Source of the DNA: Odoribacter lunatus
Lineage (GTDB): Bacteria; Bacteroidota; Bacteroidia; Bacteroidales; Marinifilaceae
Assembly: GCF_943193135.1 (NCBI RefSeq)
Contig: NZ_CALPCZ010000006.1
Location: 45,644 to 109,643, forward strand
Direction: 5' to 3'
Length of the DNA stretch: 64,000 bases
This document shows positions 47,542 through 55,787 of this stretch, piece by piece. Below the pieces are notes generated by a model. It was not told the DNA's origin. It was given only the letters and a program-made list of their open reading frames with translations, and did not search any database. The position numbers and the translations under genes are program-made. Positions within the stretch are counted from its first letter, which is position 1; the number at the start of each line of letters is the position of its first letter.

Positions 47542-48792
47542 ATGAAAAGTACATTTAAGGTGTTGTTCTACCTCAAAAAGAACGAACCCAAGAAAAACGG
47601 TTGTGTCAGTATAATGATACGGGTGACGGTAAACGGCTCCAATACCCAATTCAGCAGCAAGCTCGACATACTCCCCGATGACTGGGATGCCTCCAGGAAT
47701 CGGGCGAAAACGGGCAAGGGGTACAGCAGCGAAAACACAGCCCTGAACCGTCTTCTGGACAACATAAAATCGGAGCTGACGGTTCATTACAATCGCCTGC
47801 ATGCCTTGAATGGCTATGTCTTTCCGGAACAGATCCGAAACGCTTTTCTGGGTTTGGAGGAAAAGGAGAAAACACTCATGACCTGTTTTGCTCAATTCAA
47901 TGAACAATACGAGCGGAAAGTTGGAACCATTACAACCCATACGAGTTATACCCGGTACGAGCTAACGAGACAACGCCTGCTTGATTTTATGAAGGAGCAT
48001 TATCATATATCCGATATGCCTCTCCGGAAGCTAAATGCCGCCTTTATAGAAAACTTTTACCTTTATTTACGCAAAACTTGTGGAATTGCCCATAATACCG
48101 CCCTGAAATTTTTACAGCGTTTTCATAGCATTCTGACTTATGCGAAAAATAGCGGTCTTGACTTCATAGACCCCTTTGTCCACTATAAATTCACCTTTGA
48201 GCGGGTGGACCGGGGTTATCTGGAGCAGTTTGAGATAGATAAGATTTACGACAAGGACCTAAGCTCCGAACGCTTGCGGAGAGTTAGGGACGTATTTATC
48301 TTCAGTTGTTATACGGGTCTGTCTTATATAGATATCCGCAATCTGAGGCAAGAACATATCAAGACCGGATTTGATGGTAAATTGTGGATTATGACCAAGA
48401 GGCAAAAGACGGGGACGGATTCCCGCATTCCTTTGCTTGAGATTCCCCGCCAAATTCTTCAGCGGTATGCGGGAGAAGCAAAAAACGGCAAACTTCTTCC
48501 GGTAATCAGCAATCAGAAGATGAATGATTATCTGAATGAGATAGCTGCGCTCTGTGGAATAGACAAGCACATAACCGTCCACCTTGCCAGACATAGCTAT
48601 GCAACGACGATCTGTCTTGCCAACGGCGTCCCAATAGAAAGCGTATCGAAAATGCTGGGGCATACCAACATAAAAACGACGCAGATATATGCCCGCGTGA
48701 TAGACCGCAAGGTCAGTCACGACATGACCGAATTGGAGCATAAACTTGATGCTCGCAGGAAATGCCTGGAATCCTATCCGATAAGCAAATAA
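47542..48792 (+). CDS. int: Tyrosine recombinase (integrase), IntDOT-like
   Basis: Catalyses integration and excision of the island. The 416-aa protein has an N-terminal arm-binding domain (1-95), a SAM-like core-binding domain (about 110-210) and a catalytic domain. Visible catalytic residues are HLARHSYATT (His-x-x-Arg), LGHTNIKTTQIYARV with the nucleophilic Tyr, and a lysine in the TKRQKTG hairpin. The first catalytic arginine position reads CYTGLSYIDIRNL with Ser, as in CTnDOT-type integrases. Immediately downstream of tRNA-Arg and read away from it. Confidence 0.92.
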   Translation: MKSTFKVLFYLKKNEPKKNGCVSIMIRVTVNGSNTQFSSKLDILPDDWDASRNRAKTGKGYSSENTALNRLLDNIKSELTVHYNRLHALNGYVFPEQIRNAFLGLEEKEKTLMTCFAQFNEQYERKVGTITTHTSYTRYELTRQRLLDFMKEHYHISDMPLRKLNAAFIENFYLYLRKTCGIAHNTALKFLQRFHSILTYAKNSGLDFIDPFVHYKFTFERVDRGYLEQFEIDKIYDKDLSSERLRRVRDVFIFSCYTGLSYIDIRNLRQEHIKTGFDGKLWIMTKRQKTGTDSRIPLLEIPRQILQRYAGEAKNGKLLPVISNQKMNDYLNEIAALCGIDKHITVHLARHSYATTICLANGVPIESVSKMLGHTNIKTTQIYARVIDRKVSHDMTELEHKLDARRKCLESYPISK

Positions 48793-48909
48793 TAAAATCG
48801 TTGCATAAAGGCTTAGGAATATTCACAAAAATAGAGTTGCTCGAAATGAATCCCCTCAAGTTTTTAAGGTAGCAAGTTTGTGTTTCGGGTGCACCGAAAC
48901 TTGGGGGGT

Positions 48910-48935
48910 ACTTAGGGTATTATTACCCCCTAAGT
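48910..48935. repeat. Short inverted repeat behind the integrase
   Basis: ACTTAGGG and CCCTAAGT flank a 10-nt loop. The neighbourhood is G-rich (TTGGGGGG). No T tract follows. It could be a recombination or accessory site; nothing more can be said. Confidence 0.4.
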
Positions 48936-48976
48936 TCGGCGGACGGCAAGAAGAACGTCAAACGTAACGACCTATG

Positions 48977-49532
48977 TTATCTATGCCCTGATTTCCACTC
49001 TTTTGCTACTTCGGCTAGCCGGTATTGCTGTTTAGGGTGGTTGGGTTGATCTGGATACAAGAGTTCTATTGCACCATCTGCCAATGCAGGAATAAAATAA
49101 TTCTCTCGGAATGATGTGCGATGTTTCAGTCCGACATTTGCCATAATCTCATTCATAGTCATATATCCATCATTCATAGAGAGAATTACCTTTTGAACTT
49201 GGACGATAGTTGAGCGGTGTATCTTCAGATATTGCTTCAGATGCTTTTTTGTTAGGACGTTCGAATGTGACTGTCACAAAGCCCCCGTCCCATCTCCATG
49301 ACGGTTCTTCTACGCCCTGCTCACGGCAGGCGTCCATAATGCGTTTAGCTCCTGAACCCCAGCTTTCCAGATATGTGGATTTGTAGAGAGCTTCTGCAAT
49401 CTTCAAATTGTATGGATAGGACTCATGAGGCTCTTTTATGGATTCGGGTGTAATCTGAGAAGGGAATATTCCCGGATTGGCAATCTCTATGCGGTCATCA
49501 TAAATTGCAATGCTGTTGGTCCACAAATTCCC
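48977..49532 (-). pseudogene. Decayed ATP-binding regulator with winged-helix tail
   Basis: The 5' part encodes only the C-terminal half of an HATPase_c_4-type regulator (NSIAIYDDRIEIANPGIFP, LESWGSGAKRIMDACREQG, WDGGFVTVTFERP). It is followed by a winged helix (TMNEIMANVGLKHRTSFRENYFIPAL) in a different frame. The frames cross near 49170-49200. The N-terminal AlbA/helicase-like part that such proteins normally carry is absent. The gene is therefore truncated and frameshifted, and is a relic. Confidence 0.8.
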
Positions 49533-49842
49533 CTCAAGGAAAAAGCTGCGCTTTATTCAGCGTGGAATAAACCGCAAAAATCACAGATTTTATGCGTCAG
49601 CAAGCTGTGAAAGTAGGAAGATTTTATGCCAACACGATCTGAAACGGACAAATAAGATATGAATTTATTCTCAAAAATACGACGCACCAACCACACGAAG
49701 TACCAATATACCATCACACAATTGTTCTTTTTGTTGGGCTGTTCACGCCATAAATACTAGTATATGCGACACCGAAAAGCTATCTGGACAATGCGGAATA
49801 GATTGCTTTTCTACAGGCAATAAGCGCTTGAATTAAAATATT
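49533..49842. other. Intergenic stretch without recognisable genes
   Basis: A/T-rich sequence with no coding frame I can recognise on either strand and no strong hairpin. Probably decayed island DNA. Confidence 0.5.
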
Positions 49843-50302
49843 TTATGAAACAAATACCGGGATAAATTTGTTAGATTCATGTAGAATTAGTAACTTCGTA
49901 CCATAAAACAGTTCATCAACCACGCAGTTGAAGGAGTTACGGAGGCGGCTGTTAAGGTTAGCCTCTTGTTTTTTAATGGACTCCTGAATCATTGCAGTAA
50001 GCTCGTCGGGAACATTGATGTCAATGCCTTCTCCTTGTTACCGCGCCTCAAACTCCTTGAGTTCCTTTTGTGATTGGTGTCGAAATTCTGATAGAAATGC
50101 TGTCCAAAGCAGAACGTTTGTTTCCCTGTTCAAGAATAACAAAGTAATTTTCCTCATCGGTTTCAAAGGCTATACATGCGCGATTGCTCGACCGTTGATG
50201 TGATTGTCACCAGAATTTCAAGTGCCTTTCATCAACATTTTCAATCACAAGTCGTGCCCATGGCATACATTCACATCGGCGTAAATACACAAGTTCGAAT
50301 AG
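49843..50302 (-). pseudogene. Decayed reading frame behind the Fic gene
   Basis: Read after the fic stop, the sequence gives coding-like pieces broken by stops. In order they include CMPWARLVIENVDERHLKFW, then AFETDEENYFVILEQGNKRSALDS, then KELKEFEAR, a TAA, and GIDINVPDELTAMIQESIKKQ up to a stop at 49843. At least two stops and one frame change separate the pieces. The original family is not recognised. Confidence 0.6.
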
Positions 50303-51172
50303 CTATTCTTCGTAATAATAGGAGTAGTCGATGCCTTTCATGAACATCTCGCGGTCGTCAATCTTGTCGGTCAGCGCACCTTTCAGCAGAGACTTGATAT
50401 GCGTTGAATCCACTACGCTTTCACGCATTGCCGTCAGATATTCATTCTTATCAATCTGGCTCCAGTCAACGCAAAGTTTCAATGAACTACGGAGCATAAG
50501 GTCAAGCCAGATTCGGGTGCTTCGTCCATTTCCTTCCATAAAAGGATGCACCACGTTCATCTCAACATACTTGTCTGCTATCTCGTCAAGTGTTGTTTCG
50601 GGCATTCGCTCAATGGTCGGTATGATCGTGGGGAAATGAAGACAGTTGGCAAATGTGAATCCACCCTTCGAGATATTCTTGTTTCTTATCTGTCCGGCAA
50701 ATTCATATAAGCCTCCAAACAGGTAGGCATGTATCTGTTGCAGACATTTCATGCTGCCAGGTTCTAGAGAGTTGAGCAATCCGCTTTCAAATAAAGTGTA
50801 TGCTTTCTTTCGGCTCTGACCGTCAATAGTATTATCGCTGTAAGTGAACCAGTCAAGGAACTTGCTCGCACGATTGTTGGGATAATGCTTGGCAAGAATG
50901 ATAATGTCGTCTGCTGAAAGAGCGTCGCTATTATATTGCTTGCCATCGGCAGCGACAATTTTCAGTTTGTGAGTGGCACTCACAAACTGAACGCCATCCT
51001 GTTTTAACTTTCGCTTAAGCCAACGCCAATAGTTACCGGCTTTCGTATAGTCAGGCTCATCGTTGATAGCTCTCACGACGTCAGTCGCCGAGAACCACCA
51101 ACAGTTGTTCTCGTCATCCCAGACCGCCCTCACCTCACGATCATTGAAAAACCGTATCGACTTCTTACTCAT
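50303..51172 (-). CDS. Fic protein with N-terminal Bro-N-like domain
   Basis: A 289-aa fusion. Residues 1-110 look like a Bro-N/antirepressor domain (IRFFNDREVRAVWDDENNCWWFSATDVV). The Fic core has HPFMEGNGRSTR (209-220), complete for AMP transfer, with His209. The protein ends SYYYEE: Ser284 and Glu288 fit the SxxxE inhibitory motif, but the usual G/N after Glu is Glu and the chain ends there; related Fic proteins I recall continue past EG. The gene may have a replaced or truncated C-terminus. Possible target modification of host proteins, as a toxin or regulator. No partner antitoxin is obvious. Confidence 0.8.
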   Translation of the reverse strand: MSKKSIRFFNDREVRAVWDDENNCWWFSATDVVRAINDEPDYTKAGNYWRWLKRKLKQDGVQFVSATHKLKIVAADGKQYNSDALSADDIIILAKHYPNNRASKFLDWFTYSDNTIDGQSRKKAYTLFESGLLNSLEPGSMKCLQQIHAYLFGGLYEFAGQIRNKNISKGGFTFANCLHFPTIIPTIERMPETTLDEIADKYVEMNVVHPFMEGNGRSTRIWLDLMLRSSLKLCVDWSQIDKNEYLTAMRESVVDSTHIKSLLKGALTDKIDDREMFMKGIDYSYYYEE

Positions 51173-51187
51173 CTGTATGATGCTATA

Positions 51188-51326
51188 TTATACAATTTGT
51201 TTATAGGTAATTTGAGACAACTCAGCCATCTGGTCGGCAGTAAGCCACACGGATTCATTAGTAAGCCGAATCTCAACTTCGTTTCGCATCCCTGCGTCTG
51301 AAATAATATTATCTGTCCGCTATCCA
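51188..51326 (-). pseudogene. RhuM-family N-terminal remnant
   Basis: The ATG at 51326 opens MDSGQIILFQTQ and, after a frameshift, IRLTNESVWLTADQMAELSQITYK, followed by a stop at 51188-51190. This is the typical start of RhuM/virulence-type proteins. Only about 45 codons remain and the two halves are in different frames, so it is a relic. Confidence 0.65.
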
Positions 51327-51335
51327 TATTATATA

Positions 51336-52421
51336 TTACTTATCTAACTTTATGGATGCAATCGTATCGATAGCTTTACTATATTCGTCCATAAGCTGCT
51401 CTAGGTTTAGTTGTATATATTTTTTTTCATTTCGAAGTCCCTGGATGATATCTAACATTGATTGTAGACAATTACGCAATTCTATGCGAGATAGTCTGTC
51501 ACCTTTAGAATCAGCAAGTATATCAATGGATGGACGTACAAAGGAGTCTTCCAATTCTAATATATTGACATTTGGCATTTGCTTATTAATCTTTTCACTA
51601 TAAAGATCTTGTAGTTTAGTCCCTGCGAGAGGTAATAGATTATCATCCAAACAAACAGTCAGTTTCCGATTATACTCTTGGGTGTATTCATTAAACTGAT
51701 TAATCAGTTTGTTTGATTCAGACTTCATTTCAGAAATGACATCACTTAAATTATTTTGGCATGATTTAATTACAGATATTACCTGTATAACTTTATGGTA
51801 TTCCTGAGTAGCAATATTATCGTTTTTGTGCAGTGATTGTACGTATTTATACAAATCCTCCTTATTTAGGGAATCAAAGATTTCACATTTCAATAACACC
51901 TGCGAGTCTATATACGGAATATCAAACCTATTTTTGACATTACAGTATTCATTAATGAAATTCCTAAATGTTTCTCCTTGTCGTTTTAATGGATCTAATA
52001 AACTATCCATCTCTGATTTCCATCGCAGCCCTTCTCTTTCTACACGTTTTTTTTCTGTATACCTCAACAATAGACGATCGATAACAACGCCAAGCAACAA
52101 CATTATTATTGGGAATGCGTAATCTAAAAATAAGTTCAAATTAGTCTTATGTTCAGTATATATTATTTGTCCTATTGGAATAGGCTTGGATATGTTTATG
52201 GTGTCATTAAAAAACTCGGATTTTATTGTGTCCGGAGTATTCAGAATTTCTACAACTTTTATTGCTTTAGCCGTATCGGCCTTTAAGGTAGAATCAGACA
52301 CTAAGGTGGCTGAAACCACAAAGGACGAGATGCCTAGGTATATAGCGAATAGAACGAGCCCGATCTTTCCTAATTTCATTATTTTTTGTAATTTACGTGA
52401 ATGGTGAGTTTTTTTATTCAT
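51336..52421 (-). CDS. Membrane-anchored coiled-coil protein at the end of the defence operon
   Basis: A 361-aa protein not matching any family I know. A first hydrophobic helix lies near 17-38 (IGLVLFAIYLGISSFVVSA), a second near 96-116 (FLDYAFPIIMLLLGVVIDRLLL), with about 55 residues outside the membrane between them and a long helical, coiled-coil-like cytoplasmic domain (about 117-361). A/T-rich like its two upstream neighbours. It begins 42 bp after the 569-aa gene, so it is probably the last gene of the same operon. A membrane effector or sensor is one possibility. Confidence 0.7.
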   Translation of the reverse strand: MNKKTHHSRKLQKIMKLGKIGLVLFAIYLGISSFVVSATLVSDSTLKADTAKAIKVVEILNTPDTIKSEFFNDTINISKPIPIGQIIYTEHKTNLNLFLDYAFPIIMLLLGVVIDRLLLRYTEKKRVEREGLRWKSEMDSLLDPLKRQGETFRNFINEYCNVKNRFDIPYIDSQVLLKCEIFDSLNKEDLYKYVQSLHKNDNIATQEYHKVIQVISVIKSCQNNLSDVISEMKSESNKLINQFNEYTQEYNRKLTVCLDDNLLPLAGTKLQDLYSEKINKQMPNVNILELEDSFVRPSIDILADSKGDRLSRIELRNCLQSMLDIIQGLRNEKKYIQLNLEQLMDEYSKAIDTIASIKLDK

Positions 52422-52463
52422 AAAACCTTATGTTTATATGTAGCATACAGAATGTTACACAAG

Positions 52464-54173
52464 TTATTTTTCAGTTTTGCTCCTATTTTTGTTCTTTTCG
52501 GAGGACACAAATCCGAAATCTGCGAAATCAGGGAACCAATCAGTTTGATAATGTATATGCGTTAGGTATTTAAGAAAATGATATGGTGTCCTATCCGTTT
52601 TAAGCTTAATTGGGGTATAATCCTTCTTTAAATATTGGGGAAGTTCTTTTAACTCTTTAGGTAACGAAATACTTGTCTCTACAGCCATCTCATTATATAG
52701 GCGCTTAGAAAATAAAAGTATCTCAAGATCAGGCAATTCGATAGGGTATGATACTTGTAAATTAGTGTCCTCTTTAATCACAAGTTCATAAAGTTTCTTA
52801 TATAACTCATCAGCATTAATCCAATGTAATAATTCTGCCAAAATGGTTAAAAGCAGAGATGACTCATCGTGATAATTAGGGGATTTAACAAATACACTCT
52901 TCGCAAGTTCTCGTCTACTACCATATAATTCCGGGAACATATTGCTGTCTTGTTTACGAATTAAGACATTAACTACCATCCGAATAATCCATTCACCTAT
53001 TTTTGTGTGCAGTTCTTCAGTAGGTTGTTGTATAGTCATTACATATTTTATTACAAGTAAGATAGGAATAGAGTGAGTATCTAATAATGGAATGTCAAAG
53101 CCTGAATTACAGCTTATGATTCGTAAAACTAATTCAATCCCAGATTGATCAAATTTTTGCTGTTTTTCGCAAGGCAAATATTCTCTAAATGCAAAATGAT
53201 AATAGACTAGGTCGCTTATAAAATCAAAGCATCTAAGGGGATAAAGGACGTTCTCGGAATGAAGTCCATCAACCATATATAGTCCCTTGTATTGTGTTGC
53301 AAGTGGAATTAATTTATCTAAATATTCCGCATAAATATGTAGGTGCAGATTGACAAGTTTCCCGAATAAGCTCAAGATTTTTTGATTTGAAGTTTTATTG
53401 TTTTTAAGAATCCACGCCCATACTTTAAGCACCGCAATATCCGAGGCTCTTTTAGCTGGCATAAAATTATTAATCCGTTGACCTTCCTTTAATAAAATAG
53501 CCAACATGAGACTTATCGAGGAAAAGCATTTACTCAAGAGTCTTGGTTGAGACCGATTACTTGGACAATATGAAAGCTGAATATCAACCAGCTTTTCAAA
53601 CTCACTGACATCCCAACCCGGAGCATCATACATGACTAAAATGCGTTTAACTAAACGATACGATTGTTCGTCACGATATAGGCACTCATCAAATAAATGC
53701 TTGGAGAAAAGATCAGTAAGCTTTTCTATTCCCCAACGTTCAAAGTTGTTATTAGGAAATTCTCTTTTGATTAACGCATGAAATTGGACGCGAGTATTCT
53801 CTTGTAGAATACCATTATGAACAAATACGACCTTAGTAGGTAAAGACCCCAAATCCGGGATTGAGGAGTCTTTAAACTCTACATCTTTTGCTGCTAATAT
53901 AGATTCCCGCACTCCATCATGACAATTGAATGTATGGTCATTTATATCCTTAGCTGCATTTCCCTTTAACTCAAAATACCATTTGCATTTTCGCCCACTC
54001 TCATCTTTTCCAATTGCTATGACATCTTTCCCATATTGAGATTGTCCTTTAGAATTCTTAGGGGTAGATACTATTTGGAAGCCCATACTTTCTAAAAGAA
54101 TGGGAAATATATAATCGAGTTCATCATCCTCTTTTAGAGATTCGAGGTACTCACTTATTACTCTATTATTCAT
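52464..54173 (-). CDS. Protein with PD-(D/E)xK nuclease-like N-terminus
   Basis: A 569-aa protein. The N-terminal 75 residues fit a restriction-endonuclease-like fold: helix ELDYIFPILLESMGF, then QSQYGKDVIAIG with Asp50, and KWYFELKG with Glu68 and Lys70 (D-x(n)-E-x-K). The next segment (about 75-190) has KVVFVHNG and a Mrr/effector-like pattern. Residues 200-560 are mostly helical with no motif I can name. It overlaps the previous gene by 8 bp. Probable DNA-cleaving component of the operon. Nuclease activity is an inference from the motif. Confidence 0.68.
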   Translation of the reverse strand: MNNRVISEYLESLKEDDELDYIFPILLESMGFQIVSTPKNSKGQSQYGKDVIAIGKDESGRKCKWYFELKGNAAKDINDHTFNCHDGVRESILAAKDVEFKDSSIPDLGSLPTKVVFVHNGILQENTRVQFHALIKREFPNNNFERWGIEKLTDLFSKHLFDECLYRDEQSYRLVKRILVMYDAPGWDVSEFEKLVDIQLSYCPSNRSQPRLLSKCFSSISLMLAILLKEGQRINNFMPAKRASDIAVLKVWAWILKNNKTSNQKILSLFGKLVNLHLHIYAEYLDKLIPLATQYKGLYMVDGLHSENVLYPLRCFDFISDLVYYHFAFREYLPCEKQQKFDQSGIELVLRIISCNSGFDIPLLDTHSIPILLVIKYVMTIQQPTEELHTKIGEWIIRMVVNVLIRKQDSNMFPELYGSRRELAKSVFVKSPNYHDESSLLLTILAELLHWINADELYKKLYELVIKEDTNLQVSYPIELPDLEILLFSKRLYNEMAVETSISLPKELKELPQYLKKDYTPIKLKTDRTPYHFLKYLTHIHYQTDWFPDFADFGFVSSEKNKNRSKTEK

Positions 54174-55140
54174 TTTTACTTTTGTTTATTTCCCAATCTT
54201 TTAAGAGCATTTGAGAATATTCTCTTTGTTCTAAAGGAGTTTTGGATGCAAGCATCATTGGTGCTAACATAGAACTTGATATTTTAGCTAGAGGAGTAAC
54301 TCGCCCTTCTCTTCTAAATCCACCTCCTCGTCCGAGGGCAAGGGGCTTGAATAATTCAAGCATATAGGATTTATGCGTTGATTCGTACTTTCGTAACTGT
54401 TCCTGAATGAACTCTTGCTCGCTTCGGCGAACAATTTCAAAAATATCCGGAAAAAAATTTTCTGATGAAAACTCGACACATTGATTAGCTAAATCAAATC
54501 GTTCACTAAACGTAGAAAGCAATTTCTTATACAAATTCAATTCATCACTTTCATTAAAATGCCCTTCTTCAATAATTGTCTTGAAAAAACCAAAATAATT
54601 TAAAGTATAGTCAATTATAACTTTGACAAGATACGCTCTAACGGCTGCAGAATCTGAATTAAAGACATGACACAAATGTCTTCCTCGATGTTCCGCTTCA
54701 CCATAGTCTTGAGTAAGTGATACGACAAATCTGACTTGACTATCTTCGTCCAAACTCAAAATACGCATATCCTCGACTGAAGGTTTAAGAGTATCAAACA
54801 GCTTTCTGCCTAATAATCTTTTACCTCCACAATCGGATATAACTAATTCAATTATTAAACCGTTTATTGAATCTTGTATTTGTTCAAATATATTTGGAAC
54901 TAGGGATACTATAGCATCTACTAATGCTATTAATTTATGCTGTTCATATAAATTGTTGATTAAATCATTAAGGAGATTAATGTCAAACAAATCACAAACT
55001 TCGTATCTAGACAGAATTAACGAAATTTCGTCTGGGGTGGTATCGACACTGAACAGAGCCTTTTTCGCAACGGTCGTAAATTCTTCCCTAGTGACAATTT
55101 TGTCTATGATATTTGTAAAATTATCAAAATCTCGCATCAC
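54166..55140 (-). CDS. Unknown helical protein of the defence operon
   Basis: A 324-aa soluble protein, predicted mostly helical, with no signal peptide, membrane helix or motif I recognise. A glycine/arginine-rich segment LGRGGGFRREGRVTPLAKISS (about 275-295) may contact nucleic acid. Start ATG at 55140 (a second Met follows immediately). It lies 8 bp after the 212-aa gene and overlaps the nuclease-like gene by 8 bp, which argues for joint translation and a shared complex. Confidence 0.7.
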   Translation of the reverse strand: MMRDFDNFTNIIDKIVTREEFTTVAKKALFSVDTTPDEISLILSRYEVCDLFDINLLNDLINNLYEQHKLIALVDAIVSLVPNIFEQIQDSINGLIIELVISDCGGKRLLGRKLFDTLKPSVEDMRILSLDEDSQVRFVVSLTQDYGEAEHRGRHLCHVFNSDSAAVRAYLVKVIIDYTLNYFGFFKTIIEEGHFNESDELNLYKKLLSTFSERFDLANQCVEFSSENFFPDIFEIVRRSEQEFIQEQLRKYESTHKSYMLELFKPLALGRGGGFRREGRVTPLAKISSSMLAPMMLASKTPLEQREYSQMLLKDWEINKSKNE

Positions 55141-55148
55141 TCATATAG

Positions 55149-55787
55149 TTATATTATATCGACGTTAATGTTTATTCCTATATGGGAGGCGATTGCGAGG
55201 ATTTGTTTGCGTTTGGTAGCGGTGTCGGAGCATGTCATCAGAAGCCAGCCATTGCCGAGTGGCTTTTGAGCTGTCTGATATTTCTTATCTACAGTGTTGC
55301 TGACGAGGGGAATTTTGTTGGCTATTAAACCTACGGCTCGCACCTTGTCAACTCCGACCTTAAGCACAAATTTGTGCAATGATTCCCATGCAGTAGATTC
55401 TTCGATGATTGAGCCATCCGGCATAGTTATCTTTAAGCGAGTGCGTGGATTTGTAACAACTTTCTTGCCTCCTTTTTTCTTCTCTGTGTGCTCCACTTCG
55501 GGGTCGGGTTTAATCTCCACCACATCTTCGAGGGCATGGAATAGATTGCGCTTACGCGATAGACTGATTTTCAGGGGTGAGCCGGGCACATAGTCCACTA
55601 CGAGCACAAGTTCACGCTCAACCTGAGACAAGGCCGGTTCGATACTTTTGGTAACAACAGGTAGCACCTCGTTTTTAATGAGATGTTCTTCCTCGGATTC
55701 AAGCTGACGTTCCTGTTTCTCAGTCCACTCCATACCGAACTCTTGTGAGAGGCGACGAAGTTCGTATAATTTGCTCAGTTTACTCAT
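55149..55787 (-). CDS. Unknown 212-aa protein between methyltransferase and nuclease-like genes
   Basis: An N-terminal helical, charged segment (1-55) precedes a beta-strand-rich middle (VLVVDYVPGSPLKISL) and a lysine-rich linker (about 100-115). The C-terminal domain (about 115-212) begins RLKITMPDGSIIEESTAWESL and contains GLIANKIPLVSNT and GWLLMTCSDTATKRKQI. From memory, similar C-terminal domains occur in Bacteroidota genes next to restriction or methylase genes; I cannot name the family. Overlaps the methyltransferase gene by 8 bp. Confidence 0.7.
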   Translation of the reverse strand: MSKLSKLYELRRLSQEFGMEWTEKQERQLESEEEHLIKNEVLPVVTKSIEPALSQVERELVLVVDYVPGSPLKISLSRKRNLFHALEDVVEIKPDPEVEHTEKKKGGKKVVTNPRTRLKITMPDGSIIEESTAWESLHKFVLKVGVDKVRAVGLIANKIPLVSNTVDKKYQTAQKPLGNGWLLMTCSDTATKRKQILAIASHIGININVDII

